Shown piece after piece: positions 7,179 to 14,899 of a DNA stretch of 64,000 bases. The position numbers and the translations under genes are program-made. Location: positions 1 through 64,000 of the forward strand of contig NZ_BLAD01000072.1 in the NCBI RefSeq assembly GCF_009687845.1, given 5' to 3'. The stretch comes from Acrocarpospora corrugata (GTDB lineage Bacteria; Actinomycetota; Actinomycetes; Streptosporangiales; Streptosporangiaceae). The notes beneath the pieces are model-generated. The model ran no database searches and was not told the DNA's origin. It worked only from the letters and a program-made list of their open reading frames with translations. The first letter of the stretch is position 1. Each line of letters opens with the position of its first letter.

Positions 7179-7776
7179 CGGCGATCACCTCGGGCTCCTC
7201 CCCGGCTTTCAACATCGCCGCCGCCTCGGCCACTCTCGTCCCCGTTCCCGCGAAGTACGGCTGGCCGAAATGCTTCTGCGGATCGACGATCACATCGGAC
7301 GGCAGGCACCGATCCAGCCTCAACATCGCCGGAAAGCCATTCTGGTCGCGGACCACGTACTGCAGATAGTCCGCGACGATCTCGCGGATGACCGTCTGCC
7401 ACGACCGCGCCTCTATCAGTCCCGCGCCTGCCTTCGTCCGCGAGAAATCCCACAGGACGTCGATCCCGTCGGTGGCCAGTTCGGGAGCGAGCAACACGTA
7501 CTCGGTGCCGAATGCCTCCTGAAGGCGCCGCAGCGCAGGCTTGATCTTGTGGGGCCGCACGCCGGCTTCGCGCAACGCTTTCAGCACGTGCGCCTCCGCG
7601 AGCGCCGCGAACGGAACGGTAGCCGCGCGCTGCTCCGGTTTCGGCAGGACGTGCAGGAGCGGCTGCTCCTGGCCGTAGCCTCTGGCCCAGTGATTGAAGG
7701 TCTGCTGCGGGATGCCGAGGAATCGTGCGGCGTCGCTCTGATTGAGCAATCCGGTTCTGGTTCTCATATCGTCCAC
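7111..7776 (-). CDS. DUF433-type antitoxin with N-terminal helix-turn-helix
   Basis: A 221-residue protein. The N-terminus LLNQSDAARFLGIPQQTFNHW is a MerR-like helix-turn-helix (about residues 9-29). The C-terminus, with GTGTRVAEAAAMLKAGEEPE and DELGITAADVRIAAR, is the DUF433 module typical of VapB45-like antitoxins. The GTG at 7776 is preferred because AGGAGG sits 8 nt upstream; a GTG at 7785 is too close to it. The downstream PIN-like gene overlaps the 3' end. The pair is probably autoregulated, and together they form a type II toxin-antitoxin system; function is by family knowledge. Confidence 0.78.
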   Translation of the reverse strand: MDDMRTRTGLLNQSDAARFLGIPQQTFNHWARGYGQEQPLLHVLPKPEQRAATVPFAALAEAHVLKALREAGVRPHKIKPALRRLQEAFGTEYVLLAPELATDGIDVLWDFSRTKAGAGLIEARSWQTVIREIVADYLQYVVRDQNGFPAMLRLDRCLPSDVIVDPQKHFGQPYFAGTGTRVAEAAAMLKAGEEPEVIADELGITAADVRIAARVLLGHAA

Positions 7777-7907
7777 GTCGCGCACCTCCTCGATTGTGTG
7801 CTGTCATCTTCGCTCACCACCCAACGAGTTTCGACAGTCACCCCGCCGCGCTATTTGGATGTCACGAATATGGCATCGATCACTACACAACGCATCCGAA
7901 TGAGCGC

Positions 7908-7941
7908 AAAAAGAACCGCCGACCTCGGGAGGTCAGCGGTT
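7908..7941 (-). terminator. terminator of tRNA-Ser(CGA)
   Basis: AACCGCCGACCT (7914-7925) pairs with AGGTCAGCGGTT (7930-7941) across a CGGG loop, and the minus strand continues into CTTTTTG, a rho-independent T-tract just after the tRNA 3' end. Confidence 0.8.
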
Positions 7942-7948
7942 GGTGTGG

Positions 7949-8033
7949 CGGTGGTGGTGGGATTTGAACCCACGGTAGGTTGCCCTACACGCGCTTTCGA
8001 GGCGCGCTCCATCGGCCACTAGGAGACACCACC
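7949..8033 (-). tRNA. tRNA-Ser(CGA)
   Basis: On the minus strand GGTGGTG (8033-8027) pairs with CACCACC (7956-7950), followed by discriminator G. The anticodon loop CTCGAAA gives CGA. A long variable arm (GTAGGGCAACCTAC) and T-arm GTGGG-TTCAAAT-CCCAC complete a class II serine tRNA. CCA is not encoded. No duplicate of its 3' end was found nearby. Confidence 0.95.
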
Positions 8034-8076
8034 GCGGAGCAGCTTACCGGACAAAGGTGGGTGGGCGCGCCTGCAT

Positions 8077-8523
8077 TCAGGGGCGGCGGGCTGCGAAGAA
8101 GGTGCGGAGCAGGGTGGTGGATTCGTCGGCGAGGACGCCCATCAGGACTTCGGGGCGGTGGTTGAGACGGCGGTCGCGCAGGACGTCCCAGAGGGAACCG
8201 GCGGCGCCGGCCTTCTCGTCGGGAGCGGCGTAGACGACACGGGCGATGCGAGCCTGTACGGCGGCGCCGGCGCACATCGTGCAGGGTTCCAGGGTGACGA
8301 CCAGGGTGCAGCCGGTGAGCCGCCAGTCCCCCCGAGCGGCGGCCCGCATGGCGAGAATCTCCGCGTGAGCGGTCGGATCGTGAGTCGCCTCCCGAGCGTT
8401 CCCAGCCTCGGACAGGACCTCCCCGGAAGGCCCGAGCACGACGGCGCCGACGGGAACCTCGCCCCGCTCGCCGGCCAGGGCGGCTTGCGCCAGCGCCACC
8501 CGCATGGCGACCTCGTACGTCAC
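8077..8523 (-). CDS. tadA: tRNA adenosine(34) deaminase
   Basis: Converts A34 to inosine in tRNA-Arg(ACG), allowing CGN decoding. It has 148 residues, normal for TadA. The zinc/catalytic motif TAHAEILAM gives His and the proton-shuttling Glu; EPCTMCAGAAV gives the two Cys ligands. The C-terminus VLMGVLADESTTLLRTFF is typical. The GTG at 8523 overlaps the upstream gene's stop (GTGA), so it is translationally coupled to the TadA-associated protein gene. ATG 8505 is a less likely alternative. Confidence 0.93.
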   Translation of the reverse strand: MTYEVAMRVALAQAALAGERGEVPVGAVVLGPSGEVLSEAGNAREATHDPTAHAEILAMRAAARGDWRLTGCTLVVTLEPCTMCAGAAVQARIARVVYAAPDEKAGAAGSLWDVLRDRRLNHRPEVLMGVLADESTTLLRTFFAARRP

Positions 8524-9002
8524 CGCAACCGATCTAGCTCGTCCCCGAAGGACAACCGCTCGGCGACCACGGAGAGCGTGTCGGCGGGCAGCATGCCCTC
8601 CTCCATGCTGAGCTCCAGCAGCTCCTCCGCGCTCAGCCCGAAGTCGGCCAGCAACTCGAAGTCCCCGGCGGGCCGGATCCCCAGATCGGGCGTCTCCTTG
8701 TCCACCGCGACCCCGGCCAGCTCCGCGAAGAGCTCCCCGAGGGAGTCGGTCAGCCCGGCCTGCGCGTCGGACAGGAAGACCCGGGGGTCGGCCTCCCCGT
8801 CGTACCGGACGATGGCGAACCATTCGTCCTCTACTTCGACGCACAGCACGGCCAGTTCGTCGCCGGTCAGCCCGAGGGCCTCCTGGACGGCGTCGCCGAC
8901 GTCGTCGGCGATCTCCGCCTCGGTGAGGTCGACCTCGGCCCCGGTCCAGCCGGTGCCGTTGCGCAGGAAGGCGGCGGCGAAGAGATTCGGTCTCGAAGGC
9001 AT
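8520..9002 (-). CDS. tRNA adenosine deaminase-associated protein
   Basis: A 160-residue acidic protein of the family regularly found beside tadA in actinobacteria (TIGR03941-like). Recognisable blocks are CVEVEDEWFAIVRYDGEADP, VFLSDAQAG and the C-terminal LLADFGLSAEELLELSMEEG. It overlaps tadA by four bases, and the conserved coupling suggests a physical or regulatory link to TadA, though the molecular role is unknown. Start ATG 9002. The next upstream gene is a related paralogue, so the pair arose by duplication. Confidence 0.8.
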   Translation of the reverse strand: MPSRPNLFAAAFLRNGTGWTGAEVDLTEAEIADDVGDAVQEALGLTGDELAVLCVEVEDEWFAIVRYDGEADPRVFLSDAQAGLTDSLGELFAELAGVAVDKETPDLGIRPAGDFELLADFGLSAEELLELSMEEGMLPADTLSVVAERLSFGDELDRLR

Positions 9003-9017
9003 GTCCAGCTCCCGACG

Positions 9018-9506
9018 TCAGCCGGTGGCGGCGTCGACGGCACGTTCGAAGGGGTCGCGGAATCCGAGGCGCGCGGCGATGCTGAAGAGCACCTCGTCGG
9101 GGTAGAGGTCGTCGTCGCCGGAGAGCGCGCCGAGTTCCATCTCGTCTAGGCCGAGGTCGGCGAAGACCGACAGGTCGCCACAGGGTAGGACGCTGTCGAG
9201 TTCCTCCTCCTCGGGCACGGGCACGTCGAGGTAGTCGAGCACCTGGGTGGCCAGCGGCCACTCCCAGGCGGCGGTGATGTCGGAGAGGAAGACACTGACG
9301 CGTTCACCGAAGACCCGTAACGCCACGAAGAAGTCATCCCCCACCGCGACCAAGCCAATCGTGCCGCCGTCGCTGGGCTGCTGGCGCAGGGCCTGGATGA
9401 GGCCACGGAGGTCGGAGGTCAGCGCGACCGGCAGCATCTCGGCTTCCCAGTGGTCGTCCTCGCGGTACACCACTATGGCGAAGTCAAGCGCGTCTTCGTC
9501 TGTCAT
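9018..9506 (-). CDS. paralogue of the TadA-associated protein
   Basis: A 162-residue acidic protein in the same operon, 15 bp before the TadA-associated gene. It shares the organisation of that protein: a beta-rich N-terminus (IVVYREDDHWEAEMLP), a VFLSDITAAWEW block and the tail SVFADLGLDEMELGALSGDD. ATG 9506 is chosen because GGAG lies 6 nt upstream; an ATG 29 codons earlier would add an atypical extension. Two related acidic companions preceding tadA suggest a heteromeric partner, which is inference. Confidence 0.75.
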   Translation of the reverse strand: MTDEDALDFAIVVYREDDHWEAEMLPVALTSDLRGLIQALRQQPSDGGTIGLVAVGDDFFVALRVFGERVSVFLSDITAAWEWPLATQVLDYLDVPVPEEEELDSVLPCGDLSVFADLGLDEMELGALSGDDDLYPDEVLFSIAARLGFRDPFERAVDAATG

Positions 9507-9646
9507 CGGTTCTCCACCGGCGCTGTCTTCACGTTGGCCATGGTCCCAGAAGTGCGACGATGCCGTCTGGTGCTCGCGCCAAATTGTGATCAAAACAGCC
9601 GGGCTGCTTCCGGCGTCCCTAGAGGTTCGCGGTAAATTTTGCTGTC

Positions 9647-10285
9647 ATGGAGACCTTTGTCGTTGATCATCCGCTTGTCGCCCACAAGCTCACCACGCTG
9701 CGCGACGTACGGACGGACTCGCCGACCTTCCGGCGACTGGCCGACGAACTGGTCACCCTGCTCGCGTACGAGGCCACCCGCGACGTCCGGGTCTCCCCGG
9801 TGACGGTGGACACGCCGCTGATGCCCGCCGAGGGGGTACGGCTGTCGCGCCCGGCTCCCCTGGTCGTGCCGATCCTGCGGGCCGGCCTGGGCATGCTGGA
9901 CGGGATGATGCGCCTGCTGCCGACCGCCGAGGTCGGCTTCCTGGGCATGATCCGCAACGAGGAGACGCTGGAGGCGTCCACGTACGCGACCCGGCTGCCC
10001 GAGGACCTCTCCGGCCGCCAGTGTTACGTGCTGGACCCGATGCTGGCCACCGGCGGCACGCTGGCCGCCGCCATCCAGTTCCTGTTCGACCGCGGCGCCG
10101 TGGACGTGACCGCGCTCTGCCTGCTGGCGGCCCCTGAGGGCCTGGCGTACCTGGACGAGACCTTCAAGGACTCCGGTCACCCGATCCGGGTGGTCACGGC
10201 CGGCCTGGACGAGCGTCTCAACGACGTCGGCTACATCCTGCCCGGCCTCGGCGACGCGGGGGACCGCCTGTACGGCGTCGTCTGA
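9647..10285 (+). CDS. upp: uracil phosphoribosyltransferase
   Basis: Pyrimidine salvage enzyme making UMP from uracil and PRPP. It has 212 residues, the usual length. The PRPP loop is [17 protein letters not shown] (about residues 126-142), the uracil-binding region is near [18 protein letters not shown] at the C-terminus, and [14 protein letters not shown] is conserved. The ATG has no Shine-Dalgarno sequence; TAAATT lies about 7-12 bp upstream, suggesting a leaderless mRNA. It is divergent from the tadA operon, a common actinobacterial arrangement. Confidence 0.96.
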   Translation: METFVVDHPLVAHKLTTLRDVRTDSPTFRRLADELVTLLAYEATRDVRVSPVTVDTPLMPAEGVRLSRPAPLVVPILRAGLGMLDGMMRLLPTAEVGFLGMIRNEETLEASTYATRLPEDLSGRQCYVLDPMLATGGTLAAAIQFLFDRGAVDVTALCLLAAPEGLAYLDETFKDSGHPIRVVTAGLDERLNDVGYILPGLGDAGDRLYGVV

Positions 10286-10401
10286 TCACCCCGATCTTGG
10301 ACTTTCCCTCGTCATAGTTACAGCGCGTGTCGACACGGGTACGTAGAGTAATGACGACGTCTCTTTTGCGTCACTCGACGGACGCGATGCCAGGGAGAGC
10401 C

Positions 10402-10617
10402 ATGAGTCAGCTTCCGGACAACAGTGATCGTTACGAGCAGGTCGAGGCCGCGCTCCGGGATGAGTTCGCGGGGGTGCACCCCGCCACGACCGTCACGCGC
10501 TGTATTCAGGCCGCCCACTATGGCGCTGTGGAAGTGACGGGTCATGCCTATCCCGGGCTGGTGGAGCGGATAGCGCGGAAACACCTGCAAGTCCTCGCCA
10601 CCGTGCAGGGGTCATAA
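10402..10617 (+). CDS. small three-helix-bundle dimerisation domain protein
   Basis: A 71-residue protein: MSQLPDNSDRYEQVEAALRD, then VHPATTVTRCIQAAHYG and LVERIARKHLQVLA. The three predicted helices resemble the three-helix bundle dimerisation domain found in many small actinobacterial proteins and before some phosphatases and regulators. ATG 10402 follows CAGGGAGAGC, a good ribosome binding site. It stands alone between upp and a small membrane gene. Function unknown. Confidence 0.7.
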   Translation: MSQLPDNSDRYEQVEAALRDEFAGVHPATTVTRCIQAAHYGAVEVTGHAYPGLVERIARKHLQVLATVQGS

Positions 10618-10680
10618 CGACGCAGGATGTTCCGGCTTTTTCCGCTTTACCGAACATGGTGCCTGGGTAATCTATACCTC

Positions 10681-10857
10681 ATGGGAGTGGTGACGGCAGT
10701 GCAGGTCAAGAAGATCCTTAAGTGGGGAGCTGTGGCCCTGGTGGCGTTCTACCTGTTGTCGAGGCCGCATGACGCAGCCGACACCGTGACGGGCGCCGTG
10801 ACCGGCGTCATGAACGCCGCGGACTCCGTGGCCCAATTCTTCGCGCGGCTGAGCTGA
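10681..10857 (+). CDS. small membrane protein paired with a PH-domain protein
   Basis: A 58-residue protein with a basic start (VQVKKILKW), one hydrophobic helix (GAVALVAFYLLS) and an amphipathic tail with repeated VTGAVTGVMNAADSV. ATG 10681 follows TAATCT/TATACC about 8-14 bp upstream with no ribosome binding site, so it may be leaderless; GTG 10690 is an alternative. Only one base separates its stop from the next ATG. Small proteins of this kind precede bPH2 genes in many actinobacteria, which suggests a complex in the membrane. Confidence 0.7.
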   Translation: MGVVTAVQVKKILKWGAVALVAFYLLSRPHDAADTVTGAVTGVMNAADSVAQFFARLS

Positions 10858-10858
10858 C

Positions 10859-11389
10859 ATGAGACTCGTCACCCACGGGGATTCGGCCCCGTCGTCGGTC
10901 AACCGCTACCTCCTCCCCCATGAGCACCAGGTCATCATGGTCCGGCGACACCCGGCCGTGCTGCTCCGCCCGGTGGCCGAGATCTTCGGCGGCCTCATCC
11001 TGGCCGGCCTGCTGAGCAAGTGGCTGGGGGAGAACAACGGCGGCAACGCCCTCGTGGTGATCTGGTGGGCTTGGCTGCTGCTGTTGATCCGGTTCGTGTG
11101 GAAGGTCGCGGAATGGTCGGTGGACTATTTCGTGGTCACCTCGGCCCGCATGCTCCTCACCACCGGGCTGATCACGCGCAAGGTCGCGATGATGCCGCTC
11201 GGCAAGGTGACCGACATGAGCTTCCAGCGTGACCTGCTCGGACGCATGCTCGGGTACGGCGAGTTCGTGATGGAATCGGCCGGCCAAGATCAGGCCTTGC
11301 GGTCGGTCCCATACATCCCATATCCCGAGACGTTGTACCTCGAAGTTTGCCAAATGATTTTCCCGAGCAAGGACGACTCGGACGACTGA
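10859..11389 (+). CDS. PH-domain membrane protein (bPH2/YdbS-like)
   Basis: A 176-residue protein with HEHQVIMVRRHPAVLLRP at the start, two membrane helices (about residues 40-83) and a bacterial PH domain: WSVDYFVVTSARMLLTTGLI, MMPLGKVTDMSFQRDLLGRM, and YGEFVMESAGQDQALRSVPY. The family is widespread and its role is unclear. ATG 10859 lies one base after the preceding stop, so the two genes are co-translated. A terminator follows at 11417. Confidence 0.82.
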   Translation: MRLVTHGDSAPSSVNRYLLPHEHQVIMVRRHPAVLLRPVAEIFGGLILAGLLSKWLGENNGGNALVVIWWAWLLLLIRFVWKVAEWSVDYFVVTSARMLLTTGLITRKVAMMPLGKVTDMSFQRDLLGRMLGYGEFVMESAGQDQALRSVPYIPYPETLYLEVCQMIFPSKDDSDD

Positions 11390-11416
11390 CGTCCGTAATT
11401 GCGGCTTTCTCAGGTC

Positions 11417-11460
11417 GAATCCCGAGGTGTGGACAAAGGTTCGCCCTCGGGATTCTTGAC
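11417..11460 (+). terminator. rho-independent-like terminator after the PH-domain gene
   Basis: GAATCCCGAGG (11417-11427) pairs with CCTCGGGATTC (11445-11455) across a 17-nt loop, followed by TTGAC. Confidence 0.65.
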
Positions 11461-11536
11461 GGGAGGGTTACCCGATTGAGTAGCTTCGTGCCATCATGGC
11501 GGGACCATTGACCATTCCCATGCCCTGAGAGACCAG

Positions 11537-12865
11537 ATGCCGAGTCAGGGAACCATAGGTGACCGCGTCCGAGGCCTGCGGTTGAGCAGGCGCATGTCCC
11601 AAGCCCAGCTCGCCGGGCCGGATCTATCCGACAGCTACGTCTCACTGATCGAGTCGGGCAAGCGCACGCCGACCCCGGTCGTCGCGCGGCTGCTCGCGGA
11701 GAGGCTCGGCTGCACGACGGAGTTCCTGCTGCACGGGATCGAGCCGCGCCAGCGGATCGACACCGAACTGAGCCTCCGGCACGCGGAACTCGAACTCTTC
11801 CACGGCGACCCCGCGATGGCGGCCGACCGTTTCAGTGACATCGTCAAGGCCGCGGGCGAGGAGAACGCCATGCTCGCGGCGCACGCCCGCTTCGGCCGGG
11901 CCCGGGCGCTGGAGTCGCAGGGCCGGATCGGCCGTGCGGTCGAGGCGTTCGAGCGGCTGCGCCGGGAGGCCGCCGCGCATCCCGAGCGGCTCGCCGGGCT
12001 GCCGCTGACGGTCGCGCTGTGCCGCTGCTACCAGCGCGCCGGCGACCTGCAGCGGGCTCGTGACCTGGGCGCGCAGGCGCTCACCCAGGTCGAGCAGCTG
12101 AGCGTGGACCAGGGTGAGCTGGCGGTCGAACTGGCCGCCGCGCTGGTGGAGACCGAGACCGGGCTGCCCTTCGTGGACCGGGTGATCGCCGCCAACGGGG
12201 TGACCACGGTCGCCGACCGCAGCAACGAGATCCTGGCGCTCTGGCAGGCCAGCGTGACCGCCGCAGAAGGCGAGGACTCCGCGCTGGCCGTACAGCTGGC
12301 CGAGGACGCCATCGCCGCCGGACGGCCCGCGCGGATGGCCATCCGGATGGCCCGGGTCGCGATGCGCTGGGCGCGGATCGCCGTGACCGCCCCCGCGGAT
12401 CAGGACCTGGACCGCGCCAATGAGCTGGCCACCGCCGCCGGTTCTGTCTTCGCGACCTTCCCCGCGGAGCTGCTGGACCACGCGCGCAGCCTGATCGTCC
12501 TGTCCCACGTACGGCTCCGCGCCGGCAGCCCGGGGGACGCCTCCGAGCTCGCCAACCGCGCTCTGGACGGCCTCGTCGGCGTCCGGGGGACGACTCCCGC
12601 GGCGGCCTATCTGGTGCTGGCGGAAGTGTCCTTGGCACGGTCCCAGGACGCGGGCAACGAGCTGCGCCGGGCGCAGGAGTTGCTCAGCGTGGCCGGCCCG
12701 CAACCGGACCGCGAGACCGCCAGGGCCTGGCGTGAGCTCGGCGACCTCTGGGGCAAGGCCGGTGCGCGGGAGAATCAGGCCAGGGCGTATCGTAGGGCGC
12801 TCGAAGCCGTGGGCATCCACGCGAACGTCCCCGGTACGGCTGTGCCTGCGGTGCTGACCCGATAG
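11537..12865 (+). CDS. XRE-type helix-turn-helix regulator with TPR-like domain
   Basis: A 442-residue protein. The N-terminal XRE helix-turn-helix runs from about residue 9 to 60 (VRGLRLSRRMSQAQLA, DSYVSLIESGKRTP). The remainder is helical with tetratricopeptide-like character (HAELELFHGDPAMAADRF, ARALESQGRIGRAVEAFERL, CYQRAGDLQRARDL). This build resembles actinobacterial regulators whose TPR domain senses a peptide or protein partner. ATG 11537 is used; no strong ribosome binding site is present. It is monocistronic, with a strong terminator at 12872. Target genes are unknown. Confidence 0.8.
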   Translation: MPSQGTIGDRVRGLRLSRRMSQAQLAGPDLSDSYVSLIESGKRTPTPVVARLLAERLGCTTEFLLHGIEPRQRIDTELSLRHAELELFHGDPAMAADRFSDIVKAAGEENAMLAAHARFGRARALESQGRIGRAVEAFERLRREAAAHPERLAGLPLTVALCRCYQRAGDLQRARDLGAQALTQVEQLSVDQGELAVELAAALVETETGLPFVDRVIAANGVTTVADRSNEILALWQASVTAAEGEDSALAVQLAEDAIAAGRPARMAIRMARVAMRWARIAVTAPADQDLDRANELATAAGSVFATFPAELLDHARSLIVLSHVRLRAGSPGDASELANRALDGLVGVRGTTPAAAYLVLAEVSLARSQDAGNELRRAQELLSVAGPQPDRETARAWRELGDLWGKAGARENQARAYRRALEAVGIHANVPGTAVPAVLTR

Positions 12866-12871
12866 CTCCTC

Positions 12872-12910
12872 CCAGGGCATCCGGATTTGTGCTGGATGCC
12901 CTGGAATAAT
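12872..12910 (+). terminator. strong hairpin terminator
   Basis: CCAGGGCATCC (12872-12882) pairs perfectly with GGATGCCCTGG (12894-12904), followed by AATAATTA. Confidence 0.8.
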
Positions 12911-12918
12911 TAGGGTCG

Positions 12919-12947
12919 ACCAGTCATTGACTCATGGGATGACTGGT
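12919..12947. promoter_or_regulatory. inverted repeat before the GntR-type gene (probable operator)
   Basis: ACCAGTCAT (12919-12927) and ATGACTGGT (12939-12947) are perfect inverted arms with an 11-bp spacer, 20 bp upstream of the GntR-family start. Autoregulation by that protein is the simplest reading; binding is not shown. Confidence 0.6.
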
Positions 12948-12967
12948 TTCCCCGGAGGAGGCGGACT

Positions 12968-13654
12968 GTGAGTCTGCGTACGGCGCAGCGGGCGTCTCTC
13001 GTGGACCAGGTGATCGACCAGCTCAAGGAGCAGATCACTTCTGGTTCATGGCAGCTGCATGGCAAGATCCCTACCGAGACCGTGCTCGCCGAGCAGCTGG
13101 GCGTGGGACGCAACACCGTGCGGGAGGCGGTTCGCGCGCTCACCCACGCGGGCCTGCTCGACTGCCGCCAGGGCGACGGCACCTACGTCCGCGCCACCAG
13201 CGAACTGTCAGGCGCGATGGCCCGTCGGCTGCGCACCGCGGAGCAGCTGGAGATCCTTGAGGTGCGGCGCGCGCTTGAGGTCGAGGCGGCCAGACTGGCA
13301 GCCACTCGCCGGACCGACGCCGACATCGTGGCGATGGAAGGCGCGCTGGCCCGCCGCGAGCAGGCCTGGGCCGCGGGCGACCCCGACATCTTCGTGGAAG
13401 CCGATCTGGCCTTTCACGTGGCCGTTGTGCACGCCACCCACAACCGGGTCCTCATCGAGCTCTACGCCGACTTCTCGGCCGCGCTGCGGGCCAGCATCGC
13501 GGCGGCGGGCGGCTCCCTGGAGCAGAACTACATCCCCCACGACGGCATCGTCCGCGCCATCGCCGCCGGCGACGCGGCCGCCGCCGAGCACGCGGGCCAC
13601 GCCTGCATGGAGCACATCCTGATCGCCCTCACCGACAGCACCGAACTCGGCTGA
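12968..13654 (+). CDS. FadR-subfamily GntR transcriptional regulator
   Basis: A 228-residue regulator. The winged helix (about residues 10-75) contains LAEQLGVGRNTVREAVRAL, the GntR recognition helix, and DGTYVRATSE. The C-terminal FCD helical domain contains EVRRALEVEAARLAA and the metal-type motif DLAFHVAVVHATHN, with further His residues near HDGIVRAI and HAGHACMEH. FadR/FCD proteins sense small carboxylates, often through a bound metal. GTG 12968 follows GGAGGAGG. The perfect inverted repeat at 12919-12947 supports autorepression. The regulated pathway is not evident. Confidence 0.88.
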   Translation: MSLRTAQRASLVDQVIDQLKEQITSGSWQLHGKIPTETVLAEQLGVGRNTVREAVRALTHAGLLDCRQGDGTYVRATSELSGAMARRLRTAEQLEILEVRRALEVEAARLAATRRTDADIVAMEGALARREQAWAAGDPDIFVEADLAFHVAVVHATHNRVLIELYADFSAALRASIAAAGGSLEQNYIPHDGIVRAIAAGDAAAAEHAGHACMEHILIALTDSTELG

Positions 13655-13657
13655 CCG

Positions 13658-14752
13658 TCACGGTAAACGCAGCGACATGACCAGGTAGCGGAACGCCGGT
13701 TCCGCGCCGTCCTCGGTGATGAGCGCCGGGCGGGTGGGGGAGTCCATGTTGAGCTGGACATTCTCCGTGTCCACCCCCGCCAGCCCGTCCAGCAGGAACT
13801 GCGGCTGGAAGGCGATCACGATGTCCTCACCGGCCAGCTCGGCCTCGACCACCTCGGCCCCACGGCCGATGTCACCGCCACCCGACTGGATCAGCACCTC
13901 ACCGCCGGAGAAGGTCAGCCGCACCGAGGCCGTGTTGCGCTCGGTGACCAGCGTGACCCGCTTGATCGCCTCGATGAACGCGGCGACCCTGATGGTGGCC
14001 CGGATCGGCCATTCGCTGGTCAGCCGGGCCCGGTAGTCGATGAACTGCTCGTCGAGCAGCCGCACGGTGGTCGCCTTGCCCAGGCTCTCGAACCCCGCGA
14101 CATTGTTGCCCAGCCCGACGGAGACTTCACCGCCGCGCAGCGCCTTCGCCACGTCCACGAGCACCCTTGCCGGCACGACCACGGCATGCGCCGCGTCCTG
14201 CGATTCCGGGGTCCAGGCGAAATCCCGGGCAGCGATCCGATATCGGTCCGTGGCCGCCATCGACACGTTCTCGCCGTCGAAATCCATTCGCACGCCGGTC
14301 AGCATCGGCAGGGTGTCATCCCTGCTGGCGGCCACCGCCACCTGCGCCACCGCCGCCGCGAACACGCCCCCGCCGACCGCGCCGATCTTCGGCGGCAGCG
14401 CCGGCAACGTCGGGAAATCCTCCACCGGCAAGGTCAGCAGCCCGAACTCCGCGCTCCCGCACGTCAGCACCGCCTCAGACCCCGAGGTCACGATCTCCAC
14501 CGGCTGCCCCGGCAGGCTCCGGGTGATCTCGGCGAGCACCCGCCCCGGAATCAGCACCCGCCCCGGCTCGGCGACGTCTGCCTCCAGCTCGGCCCGCGCC
14601 GACACGTCGTAGTCGAACGCGGAAACCCGCAGGTCACCGCCGGCTTCGAGCAACAACCCCGACAGCACCGGCAACGCCGGCCGCCCCGGCAGCACCCGGG
14701 CCGCCCAGGCCACCGCCTCGGCCAGCACATCCCGGTTGACCTGAACCTTCAC
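13658..14752 (-). CDS. DNA polymerase III beta-clamp paralogue (DnaN-like)
   Basis: A 364-residue sliding-clamp protein. It has the three-domain clamp layout: VQVNRDVLAEAVAWAARVLP, DTLPMLTGVRMDFDG (start of domain 2) and the C-terminal EPAFRYLVMSLRLP, equivalent to the usual YLLMPVRL end. GTG 14752 is chosen because GGGAGG lies just upstream. The canonical dnaN sits beside dnaA and recF, which are absent here, so this is probably an additional clamp copy. Whether it forms a functional ring, or serves repair, is unknown. It is convergent with the GntR gene, leaving only 3 bp between them. Confidence 0.85.
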   Translation of the reverse strand: MKVQVNRDVLAEAVAWAARVLPGRPALPVLSGLLLEAGGDLRVSAFDYDVSARAELEADVAEPGRVLIPGRVLAEITRSLPGQPVEIVTSGSEAVLTCGSAEFGLLTLPVEDFPTLPALPPKIGAVGGGVFAAAVAQVAVAASRDDTLPMLTGVRMDFDGENVSMAATDRYRIAARDFAWTPESQDAAHAVVVPARVLVDVAKALRGGEVSVGLGNNVAGFESLGKATTVRLLDEQFIDYRARLTSEWPIRATIRVAAFIEAIKRVTLVTERNTASVRLTFSGGEVLIQSGGGDIGRGAEVVEAELAGEDIVIAFQPQFLLDGLAGVDTENVQLNMDSPTRPALITEDGAEPAFRYLVMSLRLP

Positions 14753-14845
14753 CGCAACCTCCCGTGAGCCCACGTTCCGCTGCCAAGCTACCCACCGCCA
14801 CCGACAGAATCCGTTCCCTCCCAGTCTGTCATCAGCCCTGGGCGC

Positions 14846-14899
14846 CCCTATTTGTCGTTGAGGCCCTATTTGTCGTTGAGGCCCTATTTGTCGTTCAGG
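14846..14899. repeat. three tandem 18-bp copies of a gene's last codons and stop
   Basis: CCCTATTTGTCGTTGAGG is repeated at 14846, 14864 and 14882, the last with one change. On the minus strand each unit encodes Leu-Asn-Asp-Lys-stop-Gly in the same frame. The innermost copy is the true end of the response-regulator gene; the other two lie downstream as extra in-frame stop cassettes. Confidence 0.95.

Noticed and set aside
8077-9261. TadA frame extended upstream to 9261
   Set aside because: The extra 246 residues are Arg-rich antisense-like sequence and overlap two genuine genes; GTG 8523 with the GTGA overlap is the sensible start.
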